Below are positions 9,534 to 20,002 of a stretch of 64,000 bases of DNA, piece after piece. Positions within the stretch are counted from its first letter, which is position 1. Each line of letters opens with the position of its first letter. Source of the stretch: Desulfothermus okinawensis JCM 13304 (GTDB lineage Bacteria > Desulfobacterota > Desulfovibrionia > Desulfovibrionales > Desulfothermaceae); assembly GCA_001311565.1 (NCBI GenBank), contig BBBM01000005.1, forward strand, positions 24,123 to 88,122, in the 5' to 3' direction. Made by a program: the position numbers and the translations under genes. Under the pieces are notes generated by a model that saw nothing but the letters and a program-made list of their open reading frames with translations, did no database searches and was not told the origin of the DNA.

Positions 9534-10604
9534 ATGGGCTTTTTCCAGTTATCAAAAAAAAAGGTGGGGCTGGGTCTGGATATTGGCAGCAAGTGGATAA
9601 AGACTGTGAGGCTCGAAAAAAAAGGGACAAAAATTAGAACTGGATAGATTTGGAAGGGCATTTTTAAAGAAAGAGGAACAAGAAGACAAAAATAAATTAA
9701 GGGCAAAAATTAAAACCCTTTTAAATTCCCTGTCCCTCAAGGATAAAGAGGTAAGTCTCTCCCTGGCCGGGCACTCTGTAATTATTAAAAGACTAAACCT
9801 GCCCAAAATAGAGGAAAAAAAAAGAAGACGAGATTGAACAAACAATAAAGAAACATGCAAAAGAACACATCCCCTTTGATATAGAAAATGTATATATGGA
9901 TTATTTTATAATAAATAATTCAGAGAGTAATGATAGAAATAAAGATTACTTTTTAGTTGCCAGTAAAAAAAAATGTAGTAAATGAATTAAAGGACTTTAT
10001 AGAGGGTTCAAATTTCGTAATAGAAGGAATAGATGTTGAAGGATTTGCCCTGTGCAATTGTTTTGAATACAACTATCCTGAGTTTATTTCTGATACAACA
10101 TATTTACTGGACATTGGAGGAGTAAACACGATATTTTGCGTTTATTCAAATGGCGCTCCGCTACTTATCAGGGACGTGAGTTTGGGTGGAGACCAATTAA
10201 CAGATATAGTAAAGCAGGTGACAAATAAGAATTTTTACGAATGTGAAAAGATTAAAATAAATAGATTTAGTGGACTAGATCCAAAAGAAAAAAATCTTGG
10301 TATATCAAAAGATGGAAGATTTATACCTAACTTGGATCGATGAAATCCAGAAAATGATATATTTTCATCTTTCAAATTATCCAGAAGATAAAGATGTTCA
10401 AAATATCTATCTGTCAGGGGGGGGATCTTTAGCACCAAGATTAACAGAAGTAATAGAAGAACACCTGGGAAAAAAATGTTAACTTTTTAAATCCATTTAA
10501 AAAAAATGGACATACCTATTGCAAATTTTGATCTAGAATACGTAAAATCAATTGGTCCACAATTTGCCGTTGCCACTGGCCTGGCCATTAGGAATTTCAT
10601 ATAA
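9534..10604 (+). CDS. pilM: PilM, actin-like type IV pilus assembly ATPase
   Basis: Cytoplasmic actin-like protein that binds the PilN tail and links the pilus alignment complex to the motors. Start MGFFQL with the first nucleotide-binding strand GLDIGSKWIKTVRL. Later segments read VSLSLAGHSVIIKRL, TTYLLDIGGVNTIFCVYSNG, the phosphate-2-like LLDIGG, and IYLSGGGSLAPRLTEVI, the adenosine-site strand. Breaks lie at A-runs near 9565, 9625, 9825, 9965, 10290 and 10473, all restored by a one-base change. Stop at 10604. Restored length about 355 residues, normal. First of pilM-N-O-P-Q. Confidence 0.93.
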
Positions 10605-10629
10605 AGGGAAAATATAAGGCAGGATATAA

Positions 10630-11187
10630 ATGATAAAAATAAATTTATACCCTTATAAAAAGAGAAGACGGGAATTCTCTATTGAACTTGAATTTGGCAT
10701 CTATATTTTTGTATTACTGTTAGTAGCCATTTTATTGTTTTTTTTATAAATACTAATATTAATGCTCACATAGATGAATTGACCAAGATAAAAGCTCAAA
10801 AACAAAGTTTACACAGGATATTGATCAGAAAAGTAAAAATAGTAAATAATTACAAAAATCAATTAAAATTATTAAGTCATAAAATAAGAGTAATAAAGGA
10901 AATAAGAAAAAATCAAAACATGCCTGTTATATACTTAAATGAATTGGTGAGGAATTTTATCAAAGACAAATTGTGGTTTACTTCTTTAAATCTATCTTCC
11001 AGTGGAAATATAGATATATCAGGAGTTGCATTGGATAACCAGGTCCTGGCCCAATACATTAAAAGATTGAGAAGTTCAAAATACACAAAAGAAGTTTACC
11101 TCAAGAAATCAGCAAAGAAAAAAAATAATGGGTTATGATTTAGTGTCATTTAGTTTTCGAATTCAAACTCAAAAAAAATATGGATGA
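10630..11187 (+). CDS. pilN: PilN, inner-membrane pilus alignment protein
   Basis: Bitopic protein with the short conserved cytoplasmic tail INLYPYKKRRRE (the PilM-binding INLLP-like motif), one membrane helix (FGIYIFVLLLVAILLFF, residues ~22-40), a coiled-coil stretch and a ferredoxin-like periplasmic domain (LNELVRNFIKDKLWFTSLNL then GVALDNQVLAQYIKRLRSS). A T-run near 10743 and an A8 run near 11122 break the frame; after correction it ends SFSFRIQTQKKYG at 11187. The stop region overlaps or abuts the pilO start. About 185 residues. Confidence 0.9.
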
Positions 11188-11196
11188 AAGACCCAA

Positions 11197-11795
11197 ATGA
11201 AAACAAAAGAGCTAATTGAAAAAAAATAGAGAAGTATCCAAGAAAATACAGAATAATTGCATTTTTTGTTTTAATTGCCATTATGCTAACAAGTTATTGG
11301 TATTTTGTTTTTAAGCCAAAAAAATGAACAAATAAACTATCTCATGAGGGATATAGAAAATTTGAACCGTCTAATAGTCATAAATCGTAAAAAAAATCTC
11401 CAGACTCAAAAAGCTTGAAGTGGAGGTAAAAGACAAGCAGAGGATATTTTATTATGCAAAAAAAGCTGCTTCCAGATTCCACTGTGGAAATAGAAAATTT
11501 GTTAGCAAATATAGAAACCCTTGGAAACGATGTTGGAGTTGAATTTTTATTGTTTCAACCTGGTCAAGAGGTAGTTGCAGACTTTTATGCAAAAAGACGA
11601 TTGACTTTGAAGATTATGGGATATTTCCCAAATCTCATGTTGTTCTTTTCCCACATATCCAATCTAAATAGACTTGTAACCCTTGATTCAGTTTCCTTTA
11701 GACCTCAAAGAAACCAGATGGTTACTGCAAACTGTAAACTCTATATATACAGATCTTTGACTGAAAAAGAACTCCAGGCAAGACAAAAAAAATAA
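11197..11795 (+). CDS. pilO: PilO, inner-membrane pilus alignment protein
   Basis: Partner of PilN. Start MKTKELIEKIEKYP; one membrane helix (IIAFFVLIAIMLTSYWYFVF); a coiled coil (NEQINYLMRDIENLNRL); then the periplasmic domain with LLPDSTVEIENLLANIE and FFSHISNLNRLVTL, typical of PilO. Breaks are at A-runs near 11322, 11395 and 11460. About 198 residues restored, normal. It lies between pilN and pilP with 9 and 21 nt gaps. The weak ribosome site suggests translation coupled to pilN. Confidence 0.9.
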
Positions 11796-11816
11796 GAGAA
11801 AAAGAAGGAAAAGGTA

Positions 11817-12326
11817 ATGTTTAAAAAGGGCCTTATCACCATATTATTAATGATATTTATTACACCATTTTTTTCTTGGACAATTAGAAGCATCAGTACA
11901 GGGAAATTCCACTAAAGATGAAGAACAAATACCAGATTGGATATATCCAAAACCTTTTAAATACGACTCAAAAAAACCTTCCTGATCCCTTTGTGCCTTT
12001 TATCAAGGCAAAAAAAAACTGGGCAATCCCTCAAAAATAAGGGAGTCAAAAATCTTGGTCCACTACAAAAGATAGATCCAACTCAATTAAGGCTAATTGG
12101 TATACTCTATTCAAAGGACAAAAAAAATTCCCCCTATGGCCCTTGTGGAGTTGCCAGATAAAAAGGGATATATTTTAAAGGTAGGTACATATGTGGGACA
12201 AAACGGAGCATATGTGGAAAGTATTTTGAAAAATCAAGTTATTATATTTGAGCCTATTACCGATATATATGGGACAAAAAAATAAAAAAAATCGTATTGA
12301 AATTACATAAGAAAGAGGGAGAGTAG
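11817..12326 (+). CDS. pilP: PilP, pilus assembly protein contacting the secretin
   Basis: Inner-membrane-anchored periplasmic protein that bridges PilNO to PilQ. Start MFKKGLITILLMIFITPFF, a hydrophobic anchor or signal; no clear lipobox cysteine. The mature part has NLPDPFVPFI, then LQKIDPTQLRLIGILYS, MALVELPDKKGYILKVGTY, GQNGAYVESILKNQVIIFEP, the PilP pattern. Frame breaks are at runs near 11870, 11975, 12012, 12125 and 12280. The corrected C-terminus runs to a stop at 12326, just before the pilQ ATG. About 168 residues. Confidence 0.9.
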
Positions 12327-12328
12327 AA

Positions 12329-14347
12329 ATGAAAAAAAATCTTAATTCAAATAGTTGTCCTTATCTTATTAACTTCGCCCTATGCCAACGCAAAAACCTT
12401 TAATATTACCAGCAATAGCGGGCAGGACAGGATAAATATTACCCTATTAGATAACCAAACTTTTGATATCCAGTACAAATATCCTCTATTTAAAATAACA
12501 CTGACACCTGGATTGAAAGAAATAAATAAGCCCAATATCCCTGAAAATAGCGTAATTAAAAAGATAGACTTTATTCATACAGATGGGCAAATTAAATCCA
12601 TAAACCTTTATTTAAAGGACAAAATCCAATATCTCGTTTCAAGGGATAAGTATATTGAATTTACTTTTTGTAAAAAAAGAAGATTGAAAACAAAAAAAAT
12701 TATCCTTCAAGATATAAAATTTACTAAAGATGAAGAAAATAATCTATATATTAAATTAAAATTCCATGGAAAGGTAAATTATACACTAGAAACGAAAGAT
12801 AATAATTCATTAGATATATTGCTGCCAACGACCTGGATCCCCCAGTCTATGGTAAAGATATACGACTTAGTAGAATTTAAATCCAGTGTTAAAAACATAT
12901 TTGTAGAAAATACACCAAATGGAGGAGTTATCCATCTGACCTTTTTCCATAGACAGCCACTAAACATTTCAACTACTACAGAATATTTTCAAATAGTCGT
13001 ACCGCCACTAAAAACAGCATATGCAGAAGTTAAGCAAAACAAACAAAATAATACATTTCAAAATAGTACCACTGAAGAAGAAAATTCCACCTTACTTCCT
13101 GGAATGAAAAAAAAAATATACTGGACATCTAATATCAATAGATCTGCAGGATGCAGATATAAAACATGTCCTAAGATTACTTGCTAGTGTTGGTGGATTT
13201 AATATAATTTTTGATGAAAAGGTAAAAGGAACTATTACATTACAACTAAAAAAATGTGCCGTGGGATCAGGTGTTGGATTTAGTGCTACTGCAAAAAAAA
13301 TCTTGGTATGGTAAAACAGGGAAACATCATTAGAATTGCACCCATATCAAAAATACAGCAAGAACAGGAAATCGCCAGAAGAACCATGGAGCAAAAAAAA
13401 GCAATTAGAGCCACTTATTACCCGTTATTTAAAGGTAAATTACACAACCGCAGCAGAGGTCTCTCCAAAATTGGAAAAATTTCTAACAAAACGGGGAACA
13501 ATAAGCTACGACACTCGCACAAATCAATTGATTATATCAGATACAAAAGAGGCTGTGGACAAGGTTCAAAGGGTGCTCAAGAAATTAGATCGACCTGAGA
13601 GACAGGTCCTAATAGAGGCCAGGGTGGTATATGCAACAGAGTCCTTTCAAAGGGGACTTGGTATCAAGTGGGGAGGAGGTTTTAAAAAATCAGGGGCAAC
13701 AAGTCCAAAATTTGACCTAGGTATTTATGGCACGGAAGGTGACACTACTGCCTCTTCAGCAGTATCGCCTAGCGGTTTTGCAATTAATCTCCCCAATATT
13801 GCTGGAACTACCCTGGGAATTGGAGGATACATCTCCAAAATCGCAGGCTCTGATTTCTTTACCCTGGACGCCCAATTATCCCTTGGAGAAAGTGAGGGGA
13901 AGGTGAATACCATCTCATCCCCAAGAATAATTACTTTAAATAACCACCAGGCAGAAGTTATGCAAGGAACTAAAATTGCCACAAAGACCGAATCAGAAAG
14001 TGGTGGTACAACCACACAATATCAAGACGCAGTCCTCAAACTCTCGGTACTACCTCAAATTACGCCTGACAATAATCTAATTTTAGATATAACCATATCT
14101 GACGACAGTCCTGTTGGCGGAGGAGAAGACATCGAGACTAAGTCCGCAAAGACAAAACTCATGGTCAAGGATGGGGAGACAATCGTAATTGGCGGGGTGC
14201 AGAGGGTAAGCGAGTCTAGAGAACAAGATCGTGTGCCTGGTTTGTCAAAAATTCCTATAATTGGAAATATATTTAAAAATAGATATAAGAGTCATGAAAA
14301 AAAGGGAGTTATTAATCTTTATTAGGCCAAAAATCCTGAAAAACTAA
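12329..14347 (+). CDS. pilQ: PilQ, type IV pilus secretin
   Basis: Outer-membrane ring through which the pilus passes. It starts with a signal peptide (KNLIQIVVLILLTSPYANA). An AMIN-like beta domain follows to about residue 220, then the N0/STN domain (SIDLQDADIKHVLRLLASVG, FNIIFDEKVKGTITL), N1 (ITRYLKVNYTTAAEVSPKL) and the secretin core (RQVLIEARVVYATESFQRG, then GETIVIGGV and the signature VPGLSKIPIIGNIFK). Breaks near 12340, 13117, 13300, 13400 and 14300. Ends FIRPKILKN at 14347. About 670 residues. The secretin domain is complete, so the protein is probably functional. Confidence 0.93.
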
Positions 14348-14348
14348 G

Positions 14349-15332
14349 ATGGAGAAGATAGTAAGGTTCTGTCATAGACCAGGGAGACATTGTGGCAGCA
14401 GTGCCTGAGAGACCTGATGGAATTTCACGGGGTATGTCTAAGTGAGCCCATGTGCTTTGGTATTGGTCAAGGTTTGGGTATCTGGTATTTAAAAGACATT
14501 CCAGATGCTCCTACTGTTTTATTCCACGGTAGATGTTACTCAATTGAGTCTAATTTTTTTTAAAAACCTTAAAATTCCATTTGCCTGGGAACAATTTGAA
14601 CACCCCCAGGATTCCACCAAGGCACTTATAAAAAAAATAGACAAAAACGTGCCAATTTTGATTCAAACTGACATCTATTATCTTCCCTATTTTAATTCAT
14701 CAACACATTTTCCAGGGCACGCAGTGGTTGTGTGGGGATATGATGATAGCGAAATGATATTTTCTTATCAGATACAGAAAAAAAGGATTTACTTAAAGTG
14801 GGCTTTAAAGACCTTCAACATGCAATGTTTTTTAAAGGCTTTTTCAATGGTAAGGGAAACCAATTTGGCCCAGAACAAATTGTTATTGGAGAGGATATAA
14901 AAGAAGCAATAAAAAAATTCCATGTATAATAATAGTTATGAAATACTTAACAACAAATCACCATACAGTGGTATAAGTGCCCTTGATACCTGGATCCAAG
15001 AATATAAGGAGTGGGCAGACTATGAAGACTGGAGGTGGTGTGCAAGATTTACCTATCAAATTATAGAGAAAAGAGGCACAGGTGGTGGAGCATTTAGGCT
15101 TATGTATTCTGAATTTTTAGATGAGGTATCTTCTTATTTTCCCGAAATAAAAGAAAAAGGATTGCCCAAATTAATGGCAAAAATCGGAAATAAGTGGCGT
15201 GAGTTGGCATACTTATTAAAGGAAGTCTCTGAAAAAAGGAGACCTTCTTTTGAAGGCCTTGGACCACACTTATGTGAAATAAGGGACCTTGAGTACAACT
15301 ATCATTTACAGGTGGTTAAATTGTTTCACTAA
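14349..15332 (+). CDS. BtrH N-terminal domain protein (BtrH_N plus DUF4872-like)
   Basis: Resembles the butirosin BtrH family, papain-like-fold acyltransferases. Residues ~8-45 show the family core: H-C-G-S-S-A-L, MEFHGVCLSEPMCFGIGQGL. A later strand HFPGHAVVVWGYDD supplies the second His. The C-terminal half (from about 14922) matches the DUF4872-type helical domain (DTWIQEYKEWADYEDWRW, RLMYSEFLDEVSSYFPEI). Frame slips near 14408, 14558, 14760 and 14910 have to be bridged; restored length about 325 residues. It begins 1 nt after the pilQ stop. BtrH transfers an acyl chain from a carrier protein in antibiotic synthesis, but no carrier protein or NRPS gene is near, so substrate is unknown. Start codon is tentative (weak ribosome site). 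Confidence 0.75.
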
Positions 15333-15378
15333 AAAAATTTTAAAACCACTATATCATTTAAAATGTCTTGGATAAGAT

Positions 15379-16362
15379 ATGAAAATTCTTCCCAATCAAA
15401 CAATTTCTGAAGAGTTTTATCAAGTGACTGTACCTGTGCTTGAAAGTTTTCCTAAGTTTAGACCTCCTATTAACCTATATTATTTTAATGAAAAAGTTAA
15501 TGACCTCCAGTTATACGCAAAAAAAAGGGGATAGGCTTTCAAAAGAAAAAACAGGAAGAGCTATTTACCTTGTGCAAAAGAGGGAATATCTTTGTGGCAA
15601 GATCGGACTTCCCAATATATTCTAAACACATTAGCAAACAGTTAGATCTAATTCTACAGGACACAAACTTACGTGAACCAGAGGTGGCAGAGATCCTATG
15701 GAGGGGTATTCCTGAAAACCTTAAACTCTTTTATCTCCAGCCGGTTAAACTTATTCTTGAAAACATATTACCAAATTTAATGGTGGTTGCTCAGTACCTT
15801 AAAAATGACCCTCACAAGGTGGTGAGACTAATTAGTAGGGTCAGGCCTTCAGATAAGTTGTGGATACAGGCAACAAATGTGTTATTTGTAGGTCTTGGTG
15901 CTTATCTTAGAAGCTATGAAGGGGAAATTGAGGATAAAATTTTATATTCTCTTGTTGTAGGGCTACCCATGGTGTACATAGGTAAAACAAAGTTACCTCC
16001 CCACTTAATAAATAAAAAAAATCTCTCCAGGGATGAAGAGATACAATACAAACAATACCCTTTAATTGGGGCAAAGATATTAAATAACCATGGAATAAAA
16101 AAAGAAAATTTCCCTCCAATGTGTCTTGGAGCATTGTGAACGTCTAGATGGTTCTGGTTTTCCCCAGGGACTATCTGGAAATGATCTCAGTCTTGGTGGC
16201 AGGATTGCAGCAATTGGTTCTGCTTTCAACGAAATTCTATGCTCCCTCAAAAAGATTAATAGTGACACAATAAAGAAAATAGTACAATATCTCTCTCAGC
16301 AATCTGAAAAATTTGACTCAAAACTAGTAAATGGACTCCTCACTATAATTGTAAGGCTTTAA
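15379..16362 (+). CDS. Degenerate HD-GYP domain protein
   Basis: About 325 residues after bridging A-runs near 15527 and 16105-16130. The C-terminal half aligns with HD-GYP cyclic-di-GMP phosphodiesterases: LSRDEEIQYKQYPLIGAKIL, then EHCERLDGSGFPQGLSGNDL and RIAAIGSAF. The catalytic HD pair of the usual HDIGK is replaced by VYIGK, the His before the G-iL motif is Tyr, and the D of the usual aiaD is Ser. The GYP-loop E-H..RLDGSGFP is retained. So I expect a binding or structural protein, not an active phosphodiesterase. The N-terminal half has no domain I recognise. It follows the pilus genes, where c-di-GMP control is common. Confidence 0.72.
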
Positions 16363-16364
16363 TT

Positions 16365-17608
16365 TTAATCGAAATCCGCAAGAAGGCTCCCAACATGTAA
16401 TCTACTGCCCAGGGAATACTGGTTAAAATCCATCCTTATGCGCCAAACAGCCTGTTGCAGGTGATCAGAGGCAATGCCATTTTTCAGGGCAGTATATGCC
16501 TCTATAAATGCGGCCATATTATCACATACCTTTAAGGTTTCACCGTCCTTTGGATCATACACATCGTGGTTATATCTTTCATACAACATGTCCCAGGTAA
16601 CTTCCTTGGTCTCGTTATTTATGCGAATTACCGGTAAAAACTCTGAACCTACCTCAATTCCAAGTAAATACCTGAGCTCCTCTGCAACAAATTTATACCC
16701 ACCACCCTCAAGAACTTTAAATATTCGTCTCTCCAACTCTGTTGTTTCATATTCCTTAATAAAATCCCCAATTTTTCTAACGGATCTCTTTACAGGGGAT
16801 ATTATGTCCCGTGTCAAAAGCTCTGGAAGATCATGAAACAACCCACTAAAAAAAATTATTTATGGCCATAGACCTACATCCACCCATGGAGAGTGTAAAA
16901 AAAATAGGCATAACATGCCACAATAAACATGTGTCCCAGCACTGAGGTCTCAGGTATCCTGGGTGTCTGAGACCACCTTTTTTGAAATCGGAGTTGTCCA
17001 CATTGGAATATAAAATTTTTTTAAGGGCGATGGACCTCATCTATTATTTCATCCACCCCATTGACATGTGCTAAACCCTTTAATTGGGAAATAAAATTTT
17101 TATCTATCTCATCTATTTCCTCATCCCATTTATTTAAATCCTTAAGTAGGTTGAATTCCCATTGGCTGGCACAAAGATGTGCACTTAAGAGAATATCTTT
17201 AGCAAGGGTTTTTTTTATCTTCCAGAAAATAAGACTTAAACTTATTCCAAAAATCTTCGCCAATGGGTCTTAGTTTTGGATCCAAGTTTTCAAACACCCA
17301 ATCTGTAAGTTGTTTGTAATGAACTGGATTTGACTTTATCTTATAAAATATTGGAGGCTTTATATCTGTAATAATTAGCTATATAGATATTCGAATATCC
17401 CGCCTTCAATTACCAAAAGGGCCAATTCCCTCTTTTCCTCATTGGACATAGTTTTGGAATTTAAACAAAAAAAGTACCCAGGCAATAATCATTTTATGGG
17501 CCTGTTTGTCCACTTCCCATAGTTCAAATGGCCTTAATTTGTCATTCCACCTCCGCATAAATGATCCAGAAAAATAAGTTGTAAAAGGCTTTTTCTTATA
17601 GTAGACAT
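16365..17608 (-). CDS. HD-domain hydrolase, YfbR-like (HD_3)
   Basis: Stitched protein of about 410 residues: N-terminal part 17608 to ~17210, middle ~17263-17021, and the HD core 17000-16365. The core reads RFQKRWSQTPRIPETSVLGH, then NNFFSGLFHDLPELLTRD and IISPVK, the first His and the HD pair of a metal-dependent phosphohydrolase of the 5'-deoxynucleotidase type. Breaks at runs near 17470, 17365, 17215, 17020, 16900 and 16850. Convergent with the HD-GYP gene (2 nt between stops) and divergent from rplM. Substrate unknown; a nucleotide is the best guess from the family. The N-terminal 200 residues are helical and unassigned. Confidence 0.72.
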
Positions 17609-17690
17609 GCACTTACTCCTTATTTTTTTTATTATCTCTCTTTAACACACATAAATAATTGAACATAAAAAAAGTCAATTCAATTATCCC

Positions 17691-17719
17691 TTGACAAGGA
17701 ATTTCTATGGGGCTATAGA
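17691..17719 (+). promoter_or_regulatory. Sigma-70 promoter of rplM-rpsI
   Basis: TTGACA (17691-17696), 17-nt spacer, TATAGA (17714-17719): a near-consensus housekeeping promoter. It is 60 nt upstream of the rplM ATG, which has the ribosome site ACGAGGAGC. Confidence 0.85.
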
Positions 17720-17778
17720 TACTTTTTCTGTTCAAGAGCAACACAATATAGAATAGAAAATCAAACGAGGAGCCCAAG

Positions 17779-18222
17779 ATGAGTCAATTTAAAACCTACA
17801 GTCTTCCAAGGGAAAAAGCTCTAGACCAAAGAAAGTGGTATGTGATTGATGCTTCAGGTCAGGTTTTGGGTAGACTGGCAACAAAGATAGCTGTCAGGCT
17901 TAGGGGGAAACATAAACCAGACTATACCCCCCATGTGGACAATGGAGACTTTATAATTGTTATTAACGCAGACAAGGTTAAGGTCACAGGTAGAAAGCTA
18001 GAGCAAAAAAAAATATTATCACCACTCTGGTTATCCAGGGGGGATTAAAGAAATCACCTTACAAAAGTTATTGCAAAAAAAAGCCTGAAAGGGTAATTTA
18101 CAATGCAGTAAAAGGGATGTTACCAAAAAACAGGTTGGCGAGAAAGCAATTAAAAAAAATTAAAGATTTATCCAGGTCCAAATCATCCCCATGGAGCACA
18201 AAATCCCACTGTATTGGACTAA
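17779..18222 (+). CDS. rplM: 50S ribosomal protein L13
   Basis: Large-subunit protein. Starts [20 protein letters not shown]; family landmarks are [53 protein letters not shown] and [15 protein letters not shown]. It is an essential single-copy gene, yet the raw frame breaks at A9 (18005, eight fit), A8 (18075, seven fit) and A8 (18153, seven fit). This makes it the cleanest proof that the breaks are not real. Restored length about 147 residues, stop at 18222. Forms the usual rplM-rpsI operon. Confidence 0.98.
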
Positions 18223-18247
18223 AAACAATTAAATTGGAGAATGACAT

Positions 18248-18641
18248 ATGAGCCAAGACTTTTTCTATGGTACAGGGAAGAGGAAAACAGCAATTGCTCG
18301 AACAAGATTATATCCTGGCACAGGAAAGATAGAGGTCAACGGAAGGCCAGTTGAAGAGTATTTTCCAAGGGAAACCCTGAGAATGATAATCAATCAACCA
18401 CTTAAGCTTTTAAATTTAGAAGGAAAATTTGATATAAAGGTAAATGTTATAGGTGGTGGAATATCTGCCAGGCAGAGGCAATTAGACATGGAATTAGCAG
18501 GGCATTGATGGAATATGATCCAGAGCTGAGAAGACCTCTAAAATCAGCAGGCTTTATAACTAGAGATGCCAGAGTAAAAGAGAGAAAAAAAATACGGTCA
18601 ACCAAAGGCCAGGAAAAAAATTCCAGTTTTCAAAACGTTAA
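18248..18641 (+). CDS. rpsI: 30S ribosomal protein S9
   Basis: Small-subunit protein whose C-terminal tail reaches the P-site tRNA. Landmarks: [36 protein letters not shown], then [20 protein letters not shown] and the basic tail ending KFQFSKR. One base of difference near 18470 and A-runs near 18590 and 18613 break the raw frame; restored length 130 residues. The stop at 18641 is followed by a hairpin terminator. Ribosome site TTGGAGAATGAC before the ATG. Confidence 0.97.
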
Positions 18642-18681
18642 TGCTGTTTTCTTGTACAGAAAAATTATATGTTCAAAAAAA

Positions 18682-18706
18682 GGGAGTCCAGGGGCTCCCT
18701 TTTATT
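18682..18706 (+). terminator. Rho-independent terminator of rplM-rpsI
   Basis: GGGAGTC, 4-nt loop, GGCTCCC, then TTTTATTTA. The 7-bp stem (one G-T pair) and the T-rich tail directly after rpsI fit an intrinsic terminator. Confidence 0.75.
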
Positions 18707-18740
18707 TATATTTTCCCGCCACCATTAGACATTTTCAAAA

Positions 18741-19994
18741 ATGGACAATAAAATCCAACCAAGGCTTCTGTATGCCGACTCAAATGGCAACATATATGAT
18801 GACCCACATCTCTTAATGGTATGTAAAAGGGGTGTGGAATTGGCATTGCCAAGACCAAACGAACTAATTCCCCTTCCCCCAGAATCAAATATATTTTTTC
18901 TCCCAGATAGATATGCTATGGGTCTTGACCCTGATACAGGGGATGTGGAGGTAACTGACAGATTTGCTGTGTCTGCATTTGTATGTCCAGGATACACCTT
19001 AACTGGAGTTTGTGCATACAAAAAGCAAGAAGATGCATGGCCACTTCCCTTATTTGCATATGGTGCTGTTGGTTTTTGCAATGGAAGATTTTATGTTTGT
19101 GCAAAAAAAGTAGATAACGACAAAAGACAGGTTTTTAAAAACATTCCACAAAAAAAAATAGGCCTTGGGGCCAAAAGACTCCTTAAAAAAATATCCAGAT
19201 AACAGGCTCATATCCCACCTTACAAAATGTGCCCTTACTTATTGTTGCCCTGCTGCCAGGAATCTTGCACTGGGAAGGTTTGAAGCCCCTTTGCCTACAT
19301 CAAGAACATGCAATGCAAGGTGTATTGGGTGCATATCCAAACAACCAGAAGAATCTAAGATCCCTGCAACGCAAGAGAGAATAACCTTCACCCCTACTCC
19401 ATCTGAAATTTGTGAGGTAATGGAAGAGCATGCATCAAGGGAAAAACAACCTATTTTTTTCATTTGGACAGGGATGTGAGGGAGAGCCCTTGACTCAATG
19501 GAAGACAATAGAAAAGGCAATTTTCGTGTACAGAAAAAAAAGGAGGCAAGGGCACTATAAATATTAACACCAATGGGTCGATAACAGAGTCCATTGAATA
19601 TCTAAAAAAGGCAGGGCTCTCCTCAATTAGGGTGAGCCTAAACAGCGCAAATGAAACACTGTACCAAAAATACTATAGACCAAGGGGGTTTGGGTTTAAA
19701 GACGTGAAATCCACCATTAAGTTGGCCAAATCTTTAGGCCTTTTTGTTTCAATAAACCTACTCTATTTCCCTGGAGTTACAGATACAGAGTCTGAGCTAA
19801 ATTTCCTTTTAGGCCTAATTGAAGACACCAAACTCGATTTTATACAGTTGAGAAACCTAAATCTAGACCCTGATATCTATTTATCAATTCAAGAAGATCT
19901 ATCTCCCAGCATGGGACTTTTAAACTTTAAAAAGAGGTTGAAAAAAAATTGTCCATGGATAAGATTTGGATATTTCAATCCCTATATAGGTTAA
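18741..19994 (+). CDS. Radical SAM protein of unknown function
   Basis: About 415 residues after bridging breaks near 19185, 19460 and 19540. A radical SAM 4Fe-4S motif C-x3-C-x2-C is at TCNARCIGC (about residue 190). The SAM-binding GCEGEPL and TININTNGS strand and the [13 protein letters not shown] segment follow, so it has a normal TIM-barrel core. The N-terminal ~170 residues ([20 protein letters not shown]) are an unassigned domain with several Cys. The C-terminus is FGYFNPYIG. No modified partner or peptide gene lies nearby. I recognise it only as a conserved-looking radical SAM protein; the reaction is unknown. Confidence 0.82.
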
Positions 19995-20002
19995 GATGAC
20001 CT

